Below are positions 23,767 through 32,019 of a stretch of DNA of 48,173 nt, piece after piece. This stretch comes from Candidatus Methanophagales archaeon (GTDB taxonomy: Archaea; Halobacteriota; Syntropharchaeia; Alkanophagales; Methanospirareceae). Below the pieces are notes generated by a model that worked only from the letters and a program-made list of their open reading frames with translations, was not told the origin of the DNA and searched no databases. Where the stretch lies: contig JAFNKG010000003.1 in NCBI GenBank assembly GCA_017883965.1, positions 20,784 through 68,956 of the forward strand. Reading direction: 5' to 3'. Numbering within the stretch: the stretch's first letter is position 1; each line of letters starts with the position of its first letter. Made by a program: the position numbers and the translations under genes.

Positions 23767-24789
23767 ATGAAATCAAAAAGCCTCTGGTTCCTCGGGCGGA
23801 AGGAAGTAGGATTTAGAGAAGAAGAAGTAAATATCTCAAGAGGAGATGAAATCTTAGTAGAGACTCTTTATTCAGGAATAAGTCATGGAACCGAGCGTTT
23901 GATATATCGAGGAGAGGTTGCAGAGGGTCTTCAACTCGACTCTTCAGTAAAGACAATTAAAGGGCGATTCCCTTTTCCCGTGAAATATGGCTATTCTAAC
24001 GTTGGTAAAGTTGTAGAGACAGGCGAAAAAGTTTCCGCGCTTCAAAAGGGCGATGTTATTTTCGCTTTTAACCCGCATGAAACAAATTATATGATTTCGG
24101 AGAAAGAAGCGGTAAAACTACCTGTTGAGATTACACCTTTACACGGCGTCTTTATAGCGAGCCTAGAGACGGCGATTAATGTGGTTCTGGATTCTGGTAT
24201 AAAACTTGGTGAGTCGGTGGTTATCTTCGGTCAGGGAACCGTCGGGCTATTTATAATGCAATTAGTGCGGAAATCAGGAGCGGATAAGATTTTTACCGTG
24301 GACAAGATAGAAAAAAGAAGGGATACTTCCCTTATGTTTGGTGCTGATTTCTCTTTCGACCCAGATAGTGATAATCTATCAGCGGTAATTATGGAACTTA
24401 CGGATGGTATTGGAGCAGATGTGGTAATAGAAGCGAGTGGTTCACCCTCGGCTCTAAATAATGCGATAAAATTGGCGGCTTTTCAAGGTCAGGTAGTAGT
24501 TGTTTCGTGGTATGGAACAAAACCTGTAACGCTTAATTTAGGTGCGGAGTTTCATAGAAAAAGGATAAAGATAAAGAGTTCACAGGTTTCCTTCGTTGAC
24601 CCTGCCTTGACACCGAGATGGAGTATCAAGCGAAGGATGGCTCTCGCACTAAAGCTTTTACCCATGCTCAACCTGGATGAATTGGTATCTTTATCTCGTA
24701 TATATCCCTTTGAAGAAGCCGAAGAGGCTTTTGAGATGCTGGATAAAAAACCAGAAGAAGCGTTACAGGTGATCTTTAGCTATGTATAA
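23767..24789 (+). CDS. Zinc-type alcohol dehydrogenase-like (MDR) oxidoreductase, about 340 aa
   Basis: A medium-chain dehydrogenase: GroES-like part with YSGISHGTERLIY and GYSNVGKVVETGE, then a Rossmann part with VVIFGQGTVGLFIMQL (about 155-170) and DVVIEASGSPSAL. The SGIS-x-GTE pattern resembles the BchC-like branch, which lacks the usual structural zinc cysteines; indeed no four-cysteine lobe is present. It overlaps the next gene, a pterin-synthase-like protein, by 8 bp. I infer a two-step pathway on a pterin or related substrate, but the substrate is unknown. The frame extends to a TTG at 23761; ATG at 23767 is the likely start. Confidence 0.85.
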   Translation: MKSKSLWFLGRKEVGFREEEVNISRGDEILVETLYSGISHGTERLIYRGEVAEGLQLDSSVKTIKGRFPFPVKYGYSNVGKVVETGEKVSALQKGDVIFAFNPHETNYMISEKEAVKLPVEITPLHGVFIASLETAINVVLDSGIKLGESVVIFGQGTVGLFIMQLVRKSGADKIFTVDKIEKRRDTSLMFGADFSFDPDSDNLSAVIMELTDGIGADVVIEASGSPSALNNAIKLAAFQGQVVVVSWYGTKPVTLNLGAEFHRKRIKIKSSQVSFVDPALTPRWSIKRRMALALKLLPMLNLDELVSLSRIYPFEEAEEAFEMLDKKPEEALQVIFSYV

Positions 24790-25159
24790 GATAGGAATAG
24801 AGGATGAGTTCGAGGCTATCCATTTTTTAAAGGGTGAGTTCGGACCGGAAACACGTTTGCATGGGCATAGATACCGCGTGCAGGTTACCATAGAGGGCGA
24901 AGAATTGGATGAATCAGGAACACTTTATGATATTTCCAGGCTTAAAGACGGATTAAAGGCGATATTAAGCGGGCTTCATTATCATAATTTGAATGAGATA
25001 GAGGGACTTAAAGAAGTTAACCCTACTGTGGAAAATGTTTGTAGATACATCTATGAGAAATTAGCGCCTGCACTTGTATCTAAGGGGAATGGACAGATCA
25101 AAGGATTAGAAGTCACGGTTTGGGAATCCGCTACTGCTTTTGCTTCTTATCGTGAATAA
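24782..25159 (+). CDS. 6-pyruvoyl/6-carboxy-tetrahydropterin synthase family (QueD-like), 125 aa
   Basis: The zinc ligands of the PTPS/QueD family are present: H18 in EAIHFLKGEF and the pair in LHGHRYRVQ. Residues LHYHNLNE (a variant of LDH-x-x-LN) and the late TVWESATAFASY carry the usual Glu. The family's catalytic Cys, four residues before HGH, is replaced by Glu (ETRLHGH). Such Cys-to-Glu forms (PTPS-III type) are known to cleave the side chain and give 6-hydroxymethyl-dihydropterin. The gene overlaps the alcohol-dehydrogenase-like gene by 8 bp. A role in pterin cofactor synthesis, possibly methanopterin, is inference. Confidence 0.85.
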   Translation: MYKIGIEDEFEAIHFLKGEFGPETRLHGHRYRVQVTIEGEELDESGTLYDISRLKDGLKAILSGLHYHNLNEIEGLKEVNPTVENVCRYIYEKLAPALVSKGNGQIKGLEVTVWESATAFASYRE

Positions 25160-25182
25160 ACTTTTTGCTTCGCAAAAAGTTT
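25158..25182. terminator. Perfect hairpin between convergent genes
   Basis: AAACTTTTTGC pairs perfectly with GCAAAAAGTTT around a TTC loop, between the pterin-synthase-like gene and the convergent PHP gene. It could end transcription from both sides. A related TTTTTGC/GCAAAAA hairpin occurs at 4893-4909 and a similar layout inside pheA, so it may instead be one copy of a dispersed palindrome. Confidence 0.55.
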
Positions 25183-25197
25183 ACCAAAAATGCTCCG

Positions 25198-25845
25198 CTA
25201 TTTTGCTTTGCTTCTCCATGTTTTTAGCACCTTCGTCAAGCCTTGATATAAAGGATTGCTCAGTTTTCCTTCAAATGTAATTTCTTTTTTCTGTATTTTT
25301 CTTCTCAATTCTTCCTCACCTGAAGATTCCGCTAAAATAAAAGCGTTTCCGATTTCCGGTGCGAAATGAGCATCGCTTCCCGCGGTAATCGCTAAATTGT
25401 GGTTCATTGCAAATTCCACTGCTTTCTTATTGTATTTTTGAAAAACGCATCTCGAATTAAATCCCTCTATACAATCTATGAATTTCGCATCTTCTTCTAC
25501 GGGATGAAATGAGGAATGCCTTAGTTCATCGAAAGGATGTGGTATTACGACGATGCCGTTCTGTTCTTTAATCTCCGAGACAACACCTGAAACATCCTTT
25601 GATTTAATTTCTTCTTCGAGGAAAAGACCGAGTATCTCTCCTCTTTCTGTCGAGATTTCAGAACCGACAATCACCTTAAAATCTTCTTTTTCGTATTTCT
25701 TTGCTTTTAATCCTCCTTTAATCGCGTTGTGGTCGGTAATTGCGATTCCGTCTAAGCCTCTTTTTATTGCAGTTTTTATAATTTTCGCTGGCTCAAGAAC
25801 GCCATCGGATGAGTATTTCGAGTGGCTGTGCAGGTCGTATTTCAT
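25198..25845 (-). CDS. PHP-domain metal-dependent phosphoesterase, 215 aa
   Basis: All four PHP motifs are visible: DLHSHSKYSSDG (residues 4-15), ITDHNAI (about 37-43), GSEIST with later IPHPFDE, and GSDAHFAPEIG (about 157-167). The fold binds three metals and hydrolyses phosphate esters; relatives include histidinol phosphatase, 3',5'-nucleotide phosphatases and cyclic phosphate hydrolases. It converges on the pterin gene pair, so an involvement with pterin phosphates is possible but not shown. Length fits the small PHP proteins. Confidence 0.85.
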   Translation of the reverse strand: MKYDLHSHSKYSSDGVLEPAKIIKTAIKRGLDGIAITDHNAIKGGLKAKKYEKEDFKVIVGSEISTERGEILGLFLEEEIKSKDVSGVVSEIKEQNGIVVIPHPFDELRHSSFHPVEEDAKFIDCIEGFNSRCVFQKYNKKAVEFAMNHNLAITAGSDAHFAPEIGNAFILAESSGEEELRRKIQKKEITFEGKLSNPLYQGLTKVLKTWRSKAK

Positions 25846-25952
25846 TTACTCTTATTTATGAAACTGATATCATGGTATTCTTATATACTTTAACCCTTAC
25901 TCTGGGCATGCAAGTTATTAGACTTCCCTTTCCCTTTATCAAGGATATAATT

Positions 25953-26294
25953 TTAGTCAGACTTAGAAGAAGAATCCAACTTTGCCTGAACTTCTTCTTT
26001 TAGCTCTTCCTCGCTCTTCCCCTCGGTATCTATGCCCATATACGCAGCCACTTCTTTTATGTTTACATCCCCTGTCTTTGTCTTCGCTTTTGCCTTCGCT
26101 CTCGGTATCTCTTCTTCACTGCTTGTCACGGATTTTTCAAATTTTTTGTAGTCCAGTTCCGCTTCTCGTCTCGCTTTTTTGAACTCCCCCATTGCCTGCC
26201 CAAAAGACCTGGCGAGTTGTGGCACCTTAGCTGCGCCGAACAGCAGAACGATTATCAATACGATTATCCCAATCTCCATTGGTCCTGGCATCAT
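25953..26294 (-). CDS. tatA: TatA, pore subunit of twin-arginine translocation, 113 aa
   Basis: One N-terminal membrane helix (MEIGIIVLIIVLLFGAAKVP) is followed by a hinge and the amphipathic helix (LARSFGQAMGEFKKARREAE), the TatA hallmark with F-G and P. The C-terminal tail is unusually long and charged, with a small helical part (VAAYMGID). It works with TatC to export folded proteins across the cytoplasmic membrane. Genes for two TatC-like proteins follow on. The ATG pair at its start is preceded by AGGAG. Confidence 0.93.
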   Translation of the reverse strand: MMPGPMEIGIIVLIIVLLFGAAKVPQLARSFGQAMGEFKKARREAELDYKKFEKSVTSSEEEIPRAKAKAKTKTGDVNIKEVAAYMGIDTEGKSEEELKEEVQAKLDSSSKSD

Positions 26295-26349
26295 CGTTTT
26301 TTTTCTCCTATTTATAAGTTAGGGTGAGGGTATATAAATATATGTTCTT

Positions 26350-26372
26350 GTCATATGTTCTATCCATATGAC
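26350..26372. promoter_or_regulatory. Inverted repeat upstream of tatA
   Basis: GTCATATG and CATATGAC flank a 7-base spacer, and a further ATATGACAT follows. It lies just upstream of the tatA TATA-like box (ATATTTATATACC near 26330) and downstream of the tatC stop. A regulator site is possible. GTGTCATATGACAC at 47828 has the same core. Confidence 0.4.
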
Positions 26373-26401
26373 TATATGACATCGAAAAAACCATGAAATG
26401 T

Positions 26402-27172
26402 CTATCTACGCCTACGACTGATATACCTTGTTATTAACAAACCAAGCTCAAACATAGCTATTGACACCACTGCCATCAACATCGAAATACCCGTAGGGTC
26501 GGCGATGACAAAAAAAGCGATTCCTATTATCAGTCCGTATATTATTAACCTCTTATCTCTAAGCCATGAATAAGTGACGAGCTTCATCTTCACCGCTAAA
26601 GTCATTATTAAGGGGATTTGAAAAATCAGCCCGAATCCCACGACAGTGTAAAGGATGAGAGAGAAAATCCTTTTTGACGAAAGCGCAACCTTCGCTATCT
26701 CTCCGGAGTAAGCGATGATGTAATTGAAGACCAGAGGAAGGACAAAGAAATAAGCGAAGAAAACGCCGACGCCATAACAACAGAGCGAGGGTATAACAAC
26801 CAGCAGGAAAAATTTTCTCTCCGAGGGATATAAACCGGGTCGCATAAATGCAAAAGCTTCATATAATAACAATGGTATCGTAACAGAAAGAGCGCATAAA
26901 AAGGAGAACAAAAACATCACGCTTATCCATTCCATTGGACTATAGATGTATATAGTAGGCACATCCTCGGGGAGTAGATTGGCGAATAAGGAATGAAGAG
27001 AAATGTTTTCCGGGAAGGCGATTAGAGTAGCAAAGACTGTTACTGTAACAATACCAAAAGGGATTAAAACAACTATGAGTCTTCTCCGTAGTTCAGAGAG
27101 ATGCTCCATCAGTGGGATCGCTTCATCTCCTACCGGTCCACTTATTATATCATTTTCGTCATTTCTCCTCAT
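26402..27172 (-). CDS. tatC: TatC, twin-arginine translocase receptor, 256 aa
   Basis: Six membrane helices and the canonical N-terminal MEHLSELRRRLI (about residues 22-33), which recognises twin-arginine signals, are present. The F-x-RPGLYPSERKF loop and FGLIFQIPLI helix are also family marks, with a charged RRRR end. It forms the substrate-binding complex with TatA. The gene is 107 bp upstream of tatA on the same strand and diverges from a second tatC. Confidence 0.93.
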   Translation of the reverse strand: MRRNDENDIISGPVGDEAIPLMEHLSELRRRLIVVLIPFGIVTVTVFATLIAFPENISLHSLFANLLPEDVPTIYIYSPMEWISVMFLFSFLCALSVTIPLLLYEAFAFMRPGLYPSERKFFLLVVIPSLCCYGVGVFFAYFFVLPLVFNYIIAYSGEIAKVALSSKRIFSLILYTVVGFGLIFQIPLIMTLAVKMKLVTYSWLRDKRLIIYGLIIGIAFFVIADPTGISMLMAVVSIAMFELGLLITRYISRRRR

Positions 27173-27218
27173 TTTTTCTTTAGCTTTTACCCCTCTTTAT
27201 TTATAGTCATAGGAGCAA

Positions 27219-27971
27219 TTGAAGATGGCGAGTATTAGTGAGGAATTTGGGTATATATTGGTAGCGATAAAGAAAAAAATCATGCTCATTTTGGGCATTG
27301 TCATTATTGGTATGGTCGTATCTTTTTCATTATTAGTAGACCCTTTGCTGCTGAGGATGAAACAAGACCTCCTCCCCGTAGGTGCAACCCTCATCTATAT
27401 TTCACCTGTGGAGGTGATAATGCTGAAATTAAAGATAGCTCTGCTTACAGGTATAATACTCGCCACTCCCGTTGTATGCCATTATGTGTATAAGACATTG
27501 AAAGTGAGATTTGGGATAAAGAATCCAATGAAAAGGACACATATAATCGTCTTGCTGAGTGCTGCCATTTCTTTGTTTATAGCAGGGATATGTTATGCTT
27601 ACTTCCTTATGTTGCCGCTCGTTCTACGTTATCTCCACTATATGTCATCAGCAGCGGGAGTTGCTGCCACGTACTCCATCCAAGAATTTATATTCTTCGT
27701 CATCATATTAACGCTCATACTTGGAATATCGTTTGAACTTCCCGTCGTTCTCGTCTTTGCTGTTCACTCCAGACTCGTTCAGGTAGATACCTTAAAGGAA
27801 TATAGGCGATACATATACGTGGCAATGTTCGCACTCGCTGCGATTTTTACACCGCCTGATGTCGTGAGTCAGCTCATAGTCGCTTTTCCTTTGATATTTT
27901 TCTATGAGATAGGTATAATAGTTGCGAGCGTTATCTCTAAGAGGTGTTCTGTTCCACTTCGAACTTTATAG
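27219..27971 (+). CDS. Divergent second TatC-like protein, 250 aa
   Basis: Six membrane helices in the TatC arrangement, with GISFELPVVLVFAV and the late FTPPDVVSQL segment that matches the TatC 'T-P-x-D' loop. The N-terminal signal-recognition segment (HLxELRxR) is not conserved: it reads EFGYILVAIKKKI. The RPGLxxxE loop is also lost. So it probably keeps the fold but not the usual receptor residues, and may pair with the first TatC or serve special substrates. It diverges from tatC across 46 bp. Confidence 0.85.
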   Translation: MKMASISEEFGYILVAIKKKIMLILGIVIIGMVVSFSLLVDPLLLRMKQDLLPVGATLIYISPVEVIMLKLKIALLTGIILATPVVCHYVYKTLKVRFGIKNPMKRTHIIVLLSAAISLFIAGICYAYFLMLPLVLRYLHYMSSAAGVAATYSIQEFIFFVIILTLILGISFELPVVLVFAVHSRLVQVDTLKEYRRYIYVAMFALAAIFTPPDVVSQLIVAFPLIFFYEIGIIVASVISKRCSVPLRTL

Positions 27972-27981
27972 TTTGGGCATA

Positions 27982-29727
27982 TTAACTTCGTTTAAAGTAT
28001 TCGACTATCGCCGCTTTGAGGAGACAAAAAATCCTTAAATTCCTCTTCGCCGCAGGCCACTCCATCTGCACCTTCTCGTTGATAACCGAGTTGAGTATCG
28101 TATCGAGTTCGGGTTTCAATTGCATCAATCTTTCGTGCTGGACAGATGCGTCATTTAACGCCTTTATTTTGTCTATCGCTGATGTGAGTTCAATTGCGAG
28201 CTTTATCCGCTCTTCCGTTGCCTTGAATGAATCATAGTCAATCAAACCGTATTCTGCCTTCAGTCTGTTCAATTTCAGCCCTGCTTGATAAGTGCAATCT
28301 ACGATTTCGTCCCTCGTCATCCATTCTGTCTCGTAATTCAGGGCGTATTTCCAACTCGGCGATAGCATTGCTTCTCGATATTCCGCGAGAGTTTTGAAAA
28401 GAATCTTGTAGCCGAACTTTTCGGGATTCTCGTATGCGATGCAGCCGGGGTCGAGAAAAGGGGAATACGCCAAGATAAAAGGGACAAACCTCGTGCCAAA
28501 TTTAGCCATCAGATACCCGCACCAATCAACGGTCTCCATCACAGATTCGGGGGTCTGAAAAGGAAGCCCAATCATGAAGAACGCATCAAATCTATTGCAC
28601 CCTGAATCCAACGCCCACCTTATGTTCTTTTCAATCTCTGAATTTTTATACCGCTTTCCCTCTGCCGCTCTTATCCTCTCGTCATGGCTATCGGGGGATA
28701 TTTCAAAGTTGAAGTTATCAACAGATTCAGCCACGAACTCAAAATAATCCTCTGGAGCAGGTTTGAACAACTCAAATACGAGATGGTTTTTGAATGCCGT
28801 TTTTTTCAAGCCTTCCAAGACCGCGTAAGCGTATTCTTCGCCGGGTTGGAGCAGGTCACCTATAACGAATATGGGCGCTTTCGTATATTTCGTGATTTTT
28901 ACGATGTCCTCGGCGATTAATTCTGGGCTACGAAAAGCAGGTTTCTTCCGATTGCAGTAATTAGCAAGTGCATTCCTGGAGCCTCCGCAGAATATACAAT
29001 TATGGATACAGCCACGACAGGTTATCACCGGCGTGATTGGGTAGTCCAGCCATTGAGAAGACCAGCCTTTCCAGGGGCTAAGACTTCGGACGTCACGGTA
29101 TTTCAAAGCAGATTTGAAGACATAGACGAAATTATTTAAAAATTCGTTCACCTCGGTTGGAACGTGAGTGAAAGGATTTATATGAACCTCGCCGCCACTA
29201 TCCTTCCAAACAAGGTTTGGGATATTATGGGGTTGTTGATGCTGGATAATCGCTTTCATGAGACGTAGAAGCGGCACTTCGGCAGAATCCCCTCTTAAGA
29301 TAAAATCCACCTCCGGATAGTGAATCAGCTCCTCGTAGAAGTAAGTTGCGGAAAATCCACCGAAGATGACGGGAACGTCCGGGTGATATCGCTTGCATAT
29401 CGTCGCTACTTCGAAGCTTCCCTGCGCATGAGGCAACCAGTGGAGGTCAATTCCAAAAGCCTTTGTTTTAAGCCTTCGTATCATTTTTTCTGCATCAAAA
29501 CTATCGCTGCTGAGCATTCTCACCGCTAAATTGACTATCCTTACTCCTATCCCATTTCTCTCCAGATGTTCCACGATAGAGAAAAATCCTACTGGATACA
29601 TCTCGAATAAGGGAGTTGAGGGGACTCCATCTGCAATCGGACCGTACATTATAGGATGCTTTCGAAAATCATACACCGTTGGTGCATGGAGTAAGACTAA
29701 ATGTGGGTTGGCAATGCTCATTTTCAC
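27982..29727 (-). CDS. B12-binding-domain radical SAM protein, 581 aa
   Basis: Residues 1-190 form a B12-binding-like Rossmann fold (VLLHAPTVYDF, then VPVIFGGFSATYF and DFILRGDSAEVPLLRL). The radical SAM cluster motif is CIHNCIFC inside RGCIHNCIFCGGS (about 237-249), followed by a TIM-barrel and EISPDSHDERIR and FFMIGLPFQT segments. The sequence resembles the Ta0216-type family of archaeal radical SAM proteins, for which no function is known to me. It diverges from the mvhD/hdr operon. The C-terminal 100 residues are helical and end in YFKRS. Confidence 0.85.
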   Translation of the reverse strand: MKMSIANPHLVLLHAPTVYDFRKHPIMYGPIADGVPSTPLFEMYPVGFFSIVEHLERNGIGVRIVNLAVRMLSSDSFDAEKMIRRLKTKAFGIDLHWLPHAQGSFEVATICKRYHPDVPVIFGGFSATYFYEELIHYPEVDFILRGDSAEVPLLRLMKAIIQHQQPHNIPNLVWKDSGGEVHINPFTHVPTEVNEFLNNFVYVFKSALKYRDVRSLSPWKGWSSQWLDYPITPVITCRGCIHNCIFCGGSRNALANYCNRKKPAFRSPELIAEDIVKITKYTKAPIFVIGDLLQPGEEYAYAVLEGLKKTAFKNHLVFELFKPAPEDYFEFVAESVDNFNFEISPDSHDERIRAAEGKRYKNSEIEKNIRWALDSGCNRFDAFFMIGLPFQTPESVMETVDWCGYLMAKFGTRFVPFILAYSPFLDPGCIAYENPEKFGYKILFKTLAEYREAMLSPSWKYALNYETEWMTRDEIVDCTYQAGLKLNRLKAEYGLIDYDSFKATEERIKLAIELTSAIDKIKALNDASVQHERLMQLKPELDTILNSVINEKVQMEWPAAKRNLRIFCLLKAAIVEYFKRS

Positions 29728-29845
29728 ATCAATATTCTATACCTTTTAACTTTAAAGTTGTGGTATTATTTTATCTCGTGAAATTTCGTGGTTTTTCTAT
29801 CTCCGCTATACAAATTGTGGTGGCACCATGAAAAATATCGAAAAA

Positions 29846-29854
29846 TTTATATAT
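29846..29854 (+). promoter_or_regulatory. TATA box of the mvhD-frhB-hdrCBA operon
   Basis: TTTATATAT within an A-rich stretch, about 70 bp before the mvhD start. Transcription would begin near 29878. Confidence 0.6.
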
Positions 29855-29919
29855 GTTATAAAAATAGGGAAGTTATAGAAAGTTATTGTGAAAAGAAAGA
29901 ATAGGTATGGGTGAGACAA

Positions 29920-30348
29920 ATGGAAGAAGCGAAAGAGGGATTTGAGCCAAAAATAATCGGATTTACCTGTAATTGGTGTACGTATGCCGGAGCAGACCTT
30001 GCAGGGACGTCTCGAAAGAAATACCCACCGAACATTCGGATAATAAGGCTTATGTGCTCAGGGAGGTTAGATCCGATGTTTGTGCTCAAAGTGTTATTAA
30101 ATGGTGCGGATGGTGTTTTCATTGGGGGCTGTCATCCCGGGGAGTGTCATTATATAAAAGGGAACTTCTATGCCAGACGCAGGATAGCGGCATTGAGGAC
30201 TATCCTGAAGCAGTTCGGGCTGGATGACCGGGTTAGATCAGAGTGGATCAGCGCATCCGAGGGTGATAAGTTTGCGAGAGTGATGAAGGAGATGGCGGAG
30301 GACATAAAGAAATTGGGACCTAATCCTATGAGGGACAAGATACTATGA
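29920..30348 (+). CDS. mvhD: MvhD, [2Fe-2S] electron-transfer subunit, 142 aa
   Basis: It links an electron donor to HdrA. Family marks: IIGFTCNWCTYAGADLAG (C at 11 and 14 of the mature start), RIIRLMCSGRLDP, and GGCHPGECHYIKGN near residue 70; these cysteines bind one [2Fe-2S] cluster. The gene is first in an operon with an FrhB/FdhB-like gene and hdrC, hdrB and hdrA, overlapping the next by 4 bp (ATGA). No hydrogenase genes are nearby, so the donor is probably F420H2 through the FrhB-like partner. The frame opens at a GTG (29911), but ATG at 29920 sits behind GGGTGA and is likelier. Confidence 0.92.
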   Translation: MEEAKEGFEPKIIGFTCNWCTYAGADLAGTSRKKYPPNIRIIRLMCSGRLDPMFVLKVLLNGADGVFIGGCHPGECHYIKGNFYARRRIAALRTILKQFGLDDRVRSEWISASEGDKFARVMKEMAEDIKKLGPNPMRDKIL

Positions 30349-31412
30349 AAGGAACAGAACTAAAACAAGAGGATTTGGAAGGGTTATTTAAGGGATTGCT
30401 CGATAAGAAAGCAGTGGATTGTCTGGTATTGCCGCATAAAGTGGGTAACAACGTGGCATACATGCTGGTAAAGGACGGGGATAAGATAGAATCGCCAGCA
30501 GCGTCGGCTATTTTCGCACCTTCGTTCGGAGTAAACGCAGCAAATATCGTGAAGGGATGGACGATACCGGAGAGAGTAGGAATTGTGGCGAAACCCTGTG
30601 AGATACGGGCAGCAATAGAGTTGATAAAACTAAAGCAGATGGACAAGGAGAGTGTGCTTCTGATAAGTGCGGATTGTTCGGGTGCCTTCACGAATCAGGA
30701 TTATGCAGACCACGCAGGGGAGATAGGTGACTGGGTGGACAGTGCGAAGATAAATGAACTGAAAGGTAAAGGGATTGCGATACGAGAAGCCTGTGCAATC
30801 TGTGAGAATCGGCTTGCAGACGTTGGAGATATAATTATTGAACGTGTGGACGGAGGAAAGGTGCTGGTTGCGGGAATAACGGACATGGGCGATGAGGCAT
30901 TGTCAAGCACGGAACTGTCGCTGGAAGATAAGGACGTGGAAAGACAGGCTGAGAAAGAGAAGATAGCTGCGGATGCGAAGAAGGAGAAAGAGGAACTGCC
31001 AAAAATGAGCAGCGTGGAAGAGTTAGAAGAGTTCCTGAGGGACTGTATAGCGTGCAAGAACTGCCGTGATATGTGTCCGGTATGTTATTGCAAGGAATGT
31101 TTCTTTGAACAACCTCTGGGGAAACCCGTCGGTGGGGATTTATTGAACTTAGCAGAGCTGCGGAGTGCGATAGGTGTGCCAACAAATCAACTGTTATACC
31201 ATCTCACGAGGATTTATCATGTCTGCACGACGTGTGTTGGATGTGGAGCCTGTGAAGACGCATGTCCGAAGGACATACCACTGACGAGGCTATATCCGCT
31301 GATTGCGAAAAAGGTGCAGGAAATATTCGAGTATGTGCCAGGAGAGGATGCTGAAGAGCCGCTACCGTTTATTACATACGAAGAAGAAGAGCTGGAAGAC
31401 AAATTAAGATAA
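30345..31412 (+). CDS. F420-linked FrhB/FdhB-like flavoprotein with two ferredoxin motifs, 355 aa
   Basis: The N-terminal 200 residues match the coenzyme F420 hydrogenase/dehydrogenase beta family (VGIVAKPCEIRAAIEL and ISADCSGAF, CAICENRLADVGD), which binds FAD and reacts with F420. Then comes an acidic linker and CIACKNCRDMCPVCYCKECFF (about 228-248), and CTTCVGCGACEDACPK (about 294-310). The arrangement is closer to FdhB than to FrhB. In this operon it would connect F420/F420H2 to MvhD and HdrABC. Which partner (formate, F420 or another) is inferred from context; no fdhA is in the window. Confidence 0.85.
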   Translation: MKGTELKQEDLEGLFKGLLDKKAVDCLVLPHKVGNNVAYMLVKDGDKIESPAASAIFAPSFGVNAANIVKGWTIPERVGIVAKPCEIRAAIELIKLKQMDKESVLLISADCSGAFTNQDYADHAGEIGDWVDSAKINELKGKGIAIREACAICENRLADVGDIIIERVDGGKVLVAGITDMGDEALSSTELSLEDKDVERQAEKEKIAADAKKEKEELPKMSSVEELEEFLRDCIACKNCRDMCPVCYCKECFFEQPLGKPVGGDLLNLAELRSAIGVPTNQLLYHLTRIYHVCTTCVGCGACEDACPKDIPLTRLYPLIAKKVQEIFEYVPGEDAEEPLPFITYEEEELEDKLR

Positions 31413-31413
31413 A

Positions 31414-32019
31414 ATGATAAAGACATGGGAACTGGACGCGAACTTCAGGAATGAGATAATGAACGAGCCCGGGGGCGAGCATCTTTCGGCGTGTTTCCAG
31501 TGCAGCACGTGCACGATAGGATGCCCGATTGCGGAAATCGTGCCGAGTTACAATCCGAGAAAAATCATCCAGATGAGCCTGCTGGGTATGCGAGAGGATG
31601 TTCTGTCAAATCCAGATTTATGGATTTGTGCTATCTGTCAGACGTGCACGGCGCGATGCCCACAAGACGTGCGGATTAGCGATTTGCTGGCTGCGATAAG
31701 GCGAATAGCAGAGAAAGAGGAGGAAGCGGGCAAGTTGAAGGTAGATAGCGTTAGACCACTATTTGAAAAGGCTTTTCTGCATCAATTAGAGAAGTACGGT
31801 CGGCTCTTTGATATGGGACTTGCAATGGAATATTACAAGGGAAAAGAAGGAGGGTCGTTCATTAAAGGGCAATTAGCAATGATGAAGGATTTCAAGGATT
31901 TCGGAATGCGGATGTTCAAGAAAGGGAAAATGGGACCGAAGGCAATGTTCCCGGAGAAAGTGAAGAAAAAGGAAGAGATAGAGAAGATTTTCGAGAAGGT
32001 GGGAGAGAAGGAGAAATGA
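31414..32019 (+). CDS. hdrC: HdrC, iron-sulfur subunit of heterodisulfide reductase, 201 aa
   Basis: Two [4Fe-4S] motifs are visible: CFQCSTCTIGCPI (about residue 27) and CAICQTCTARCPQ (about 70). It carries electrons from HdrA to HdrB. It begins directly after the FrhB-like gene and overlaps hdrB by 4 bp. The C-terminus after residue 120 is basic and longer than in short HdrC forms, with KYGRLFDMG. The protein is soluble, in line with the cytoplasmic HdrABC type. Confidence 0.93.
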   Translation: MIKTWELDANFRNEIMNEPGGEHLSACFQCSTCTIGCPIAEIVPSYNPRKIIQMSLLGMREDVLSNPDLWICAICQTCTARCPQDVRISDLLAAIRRIAEKEEEAGKLKVDSVRPLFEKAFLHQLEKYGRLFDMGLAMEYYKGKEGGSFIKGQLAMMKDFKDFGMRMFKKGKMGPKAMFPEKVKKKEEIEKIFEKVGEKEK

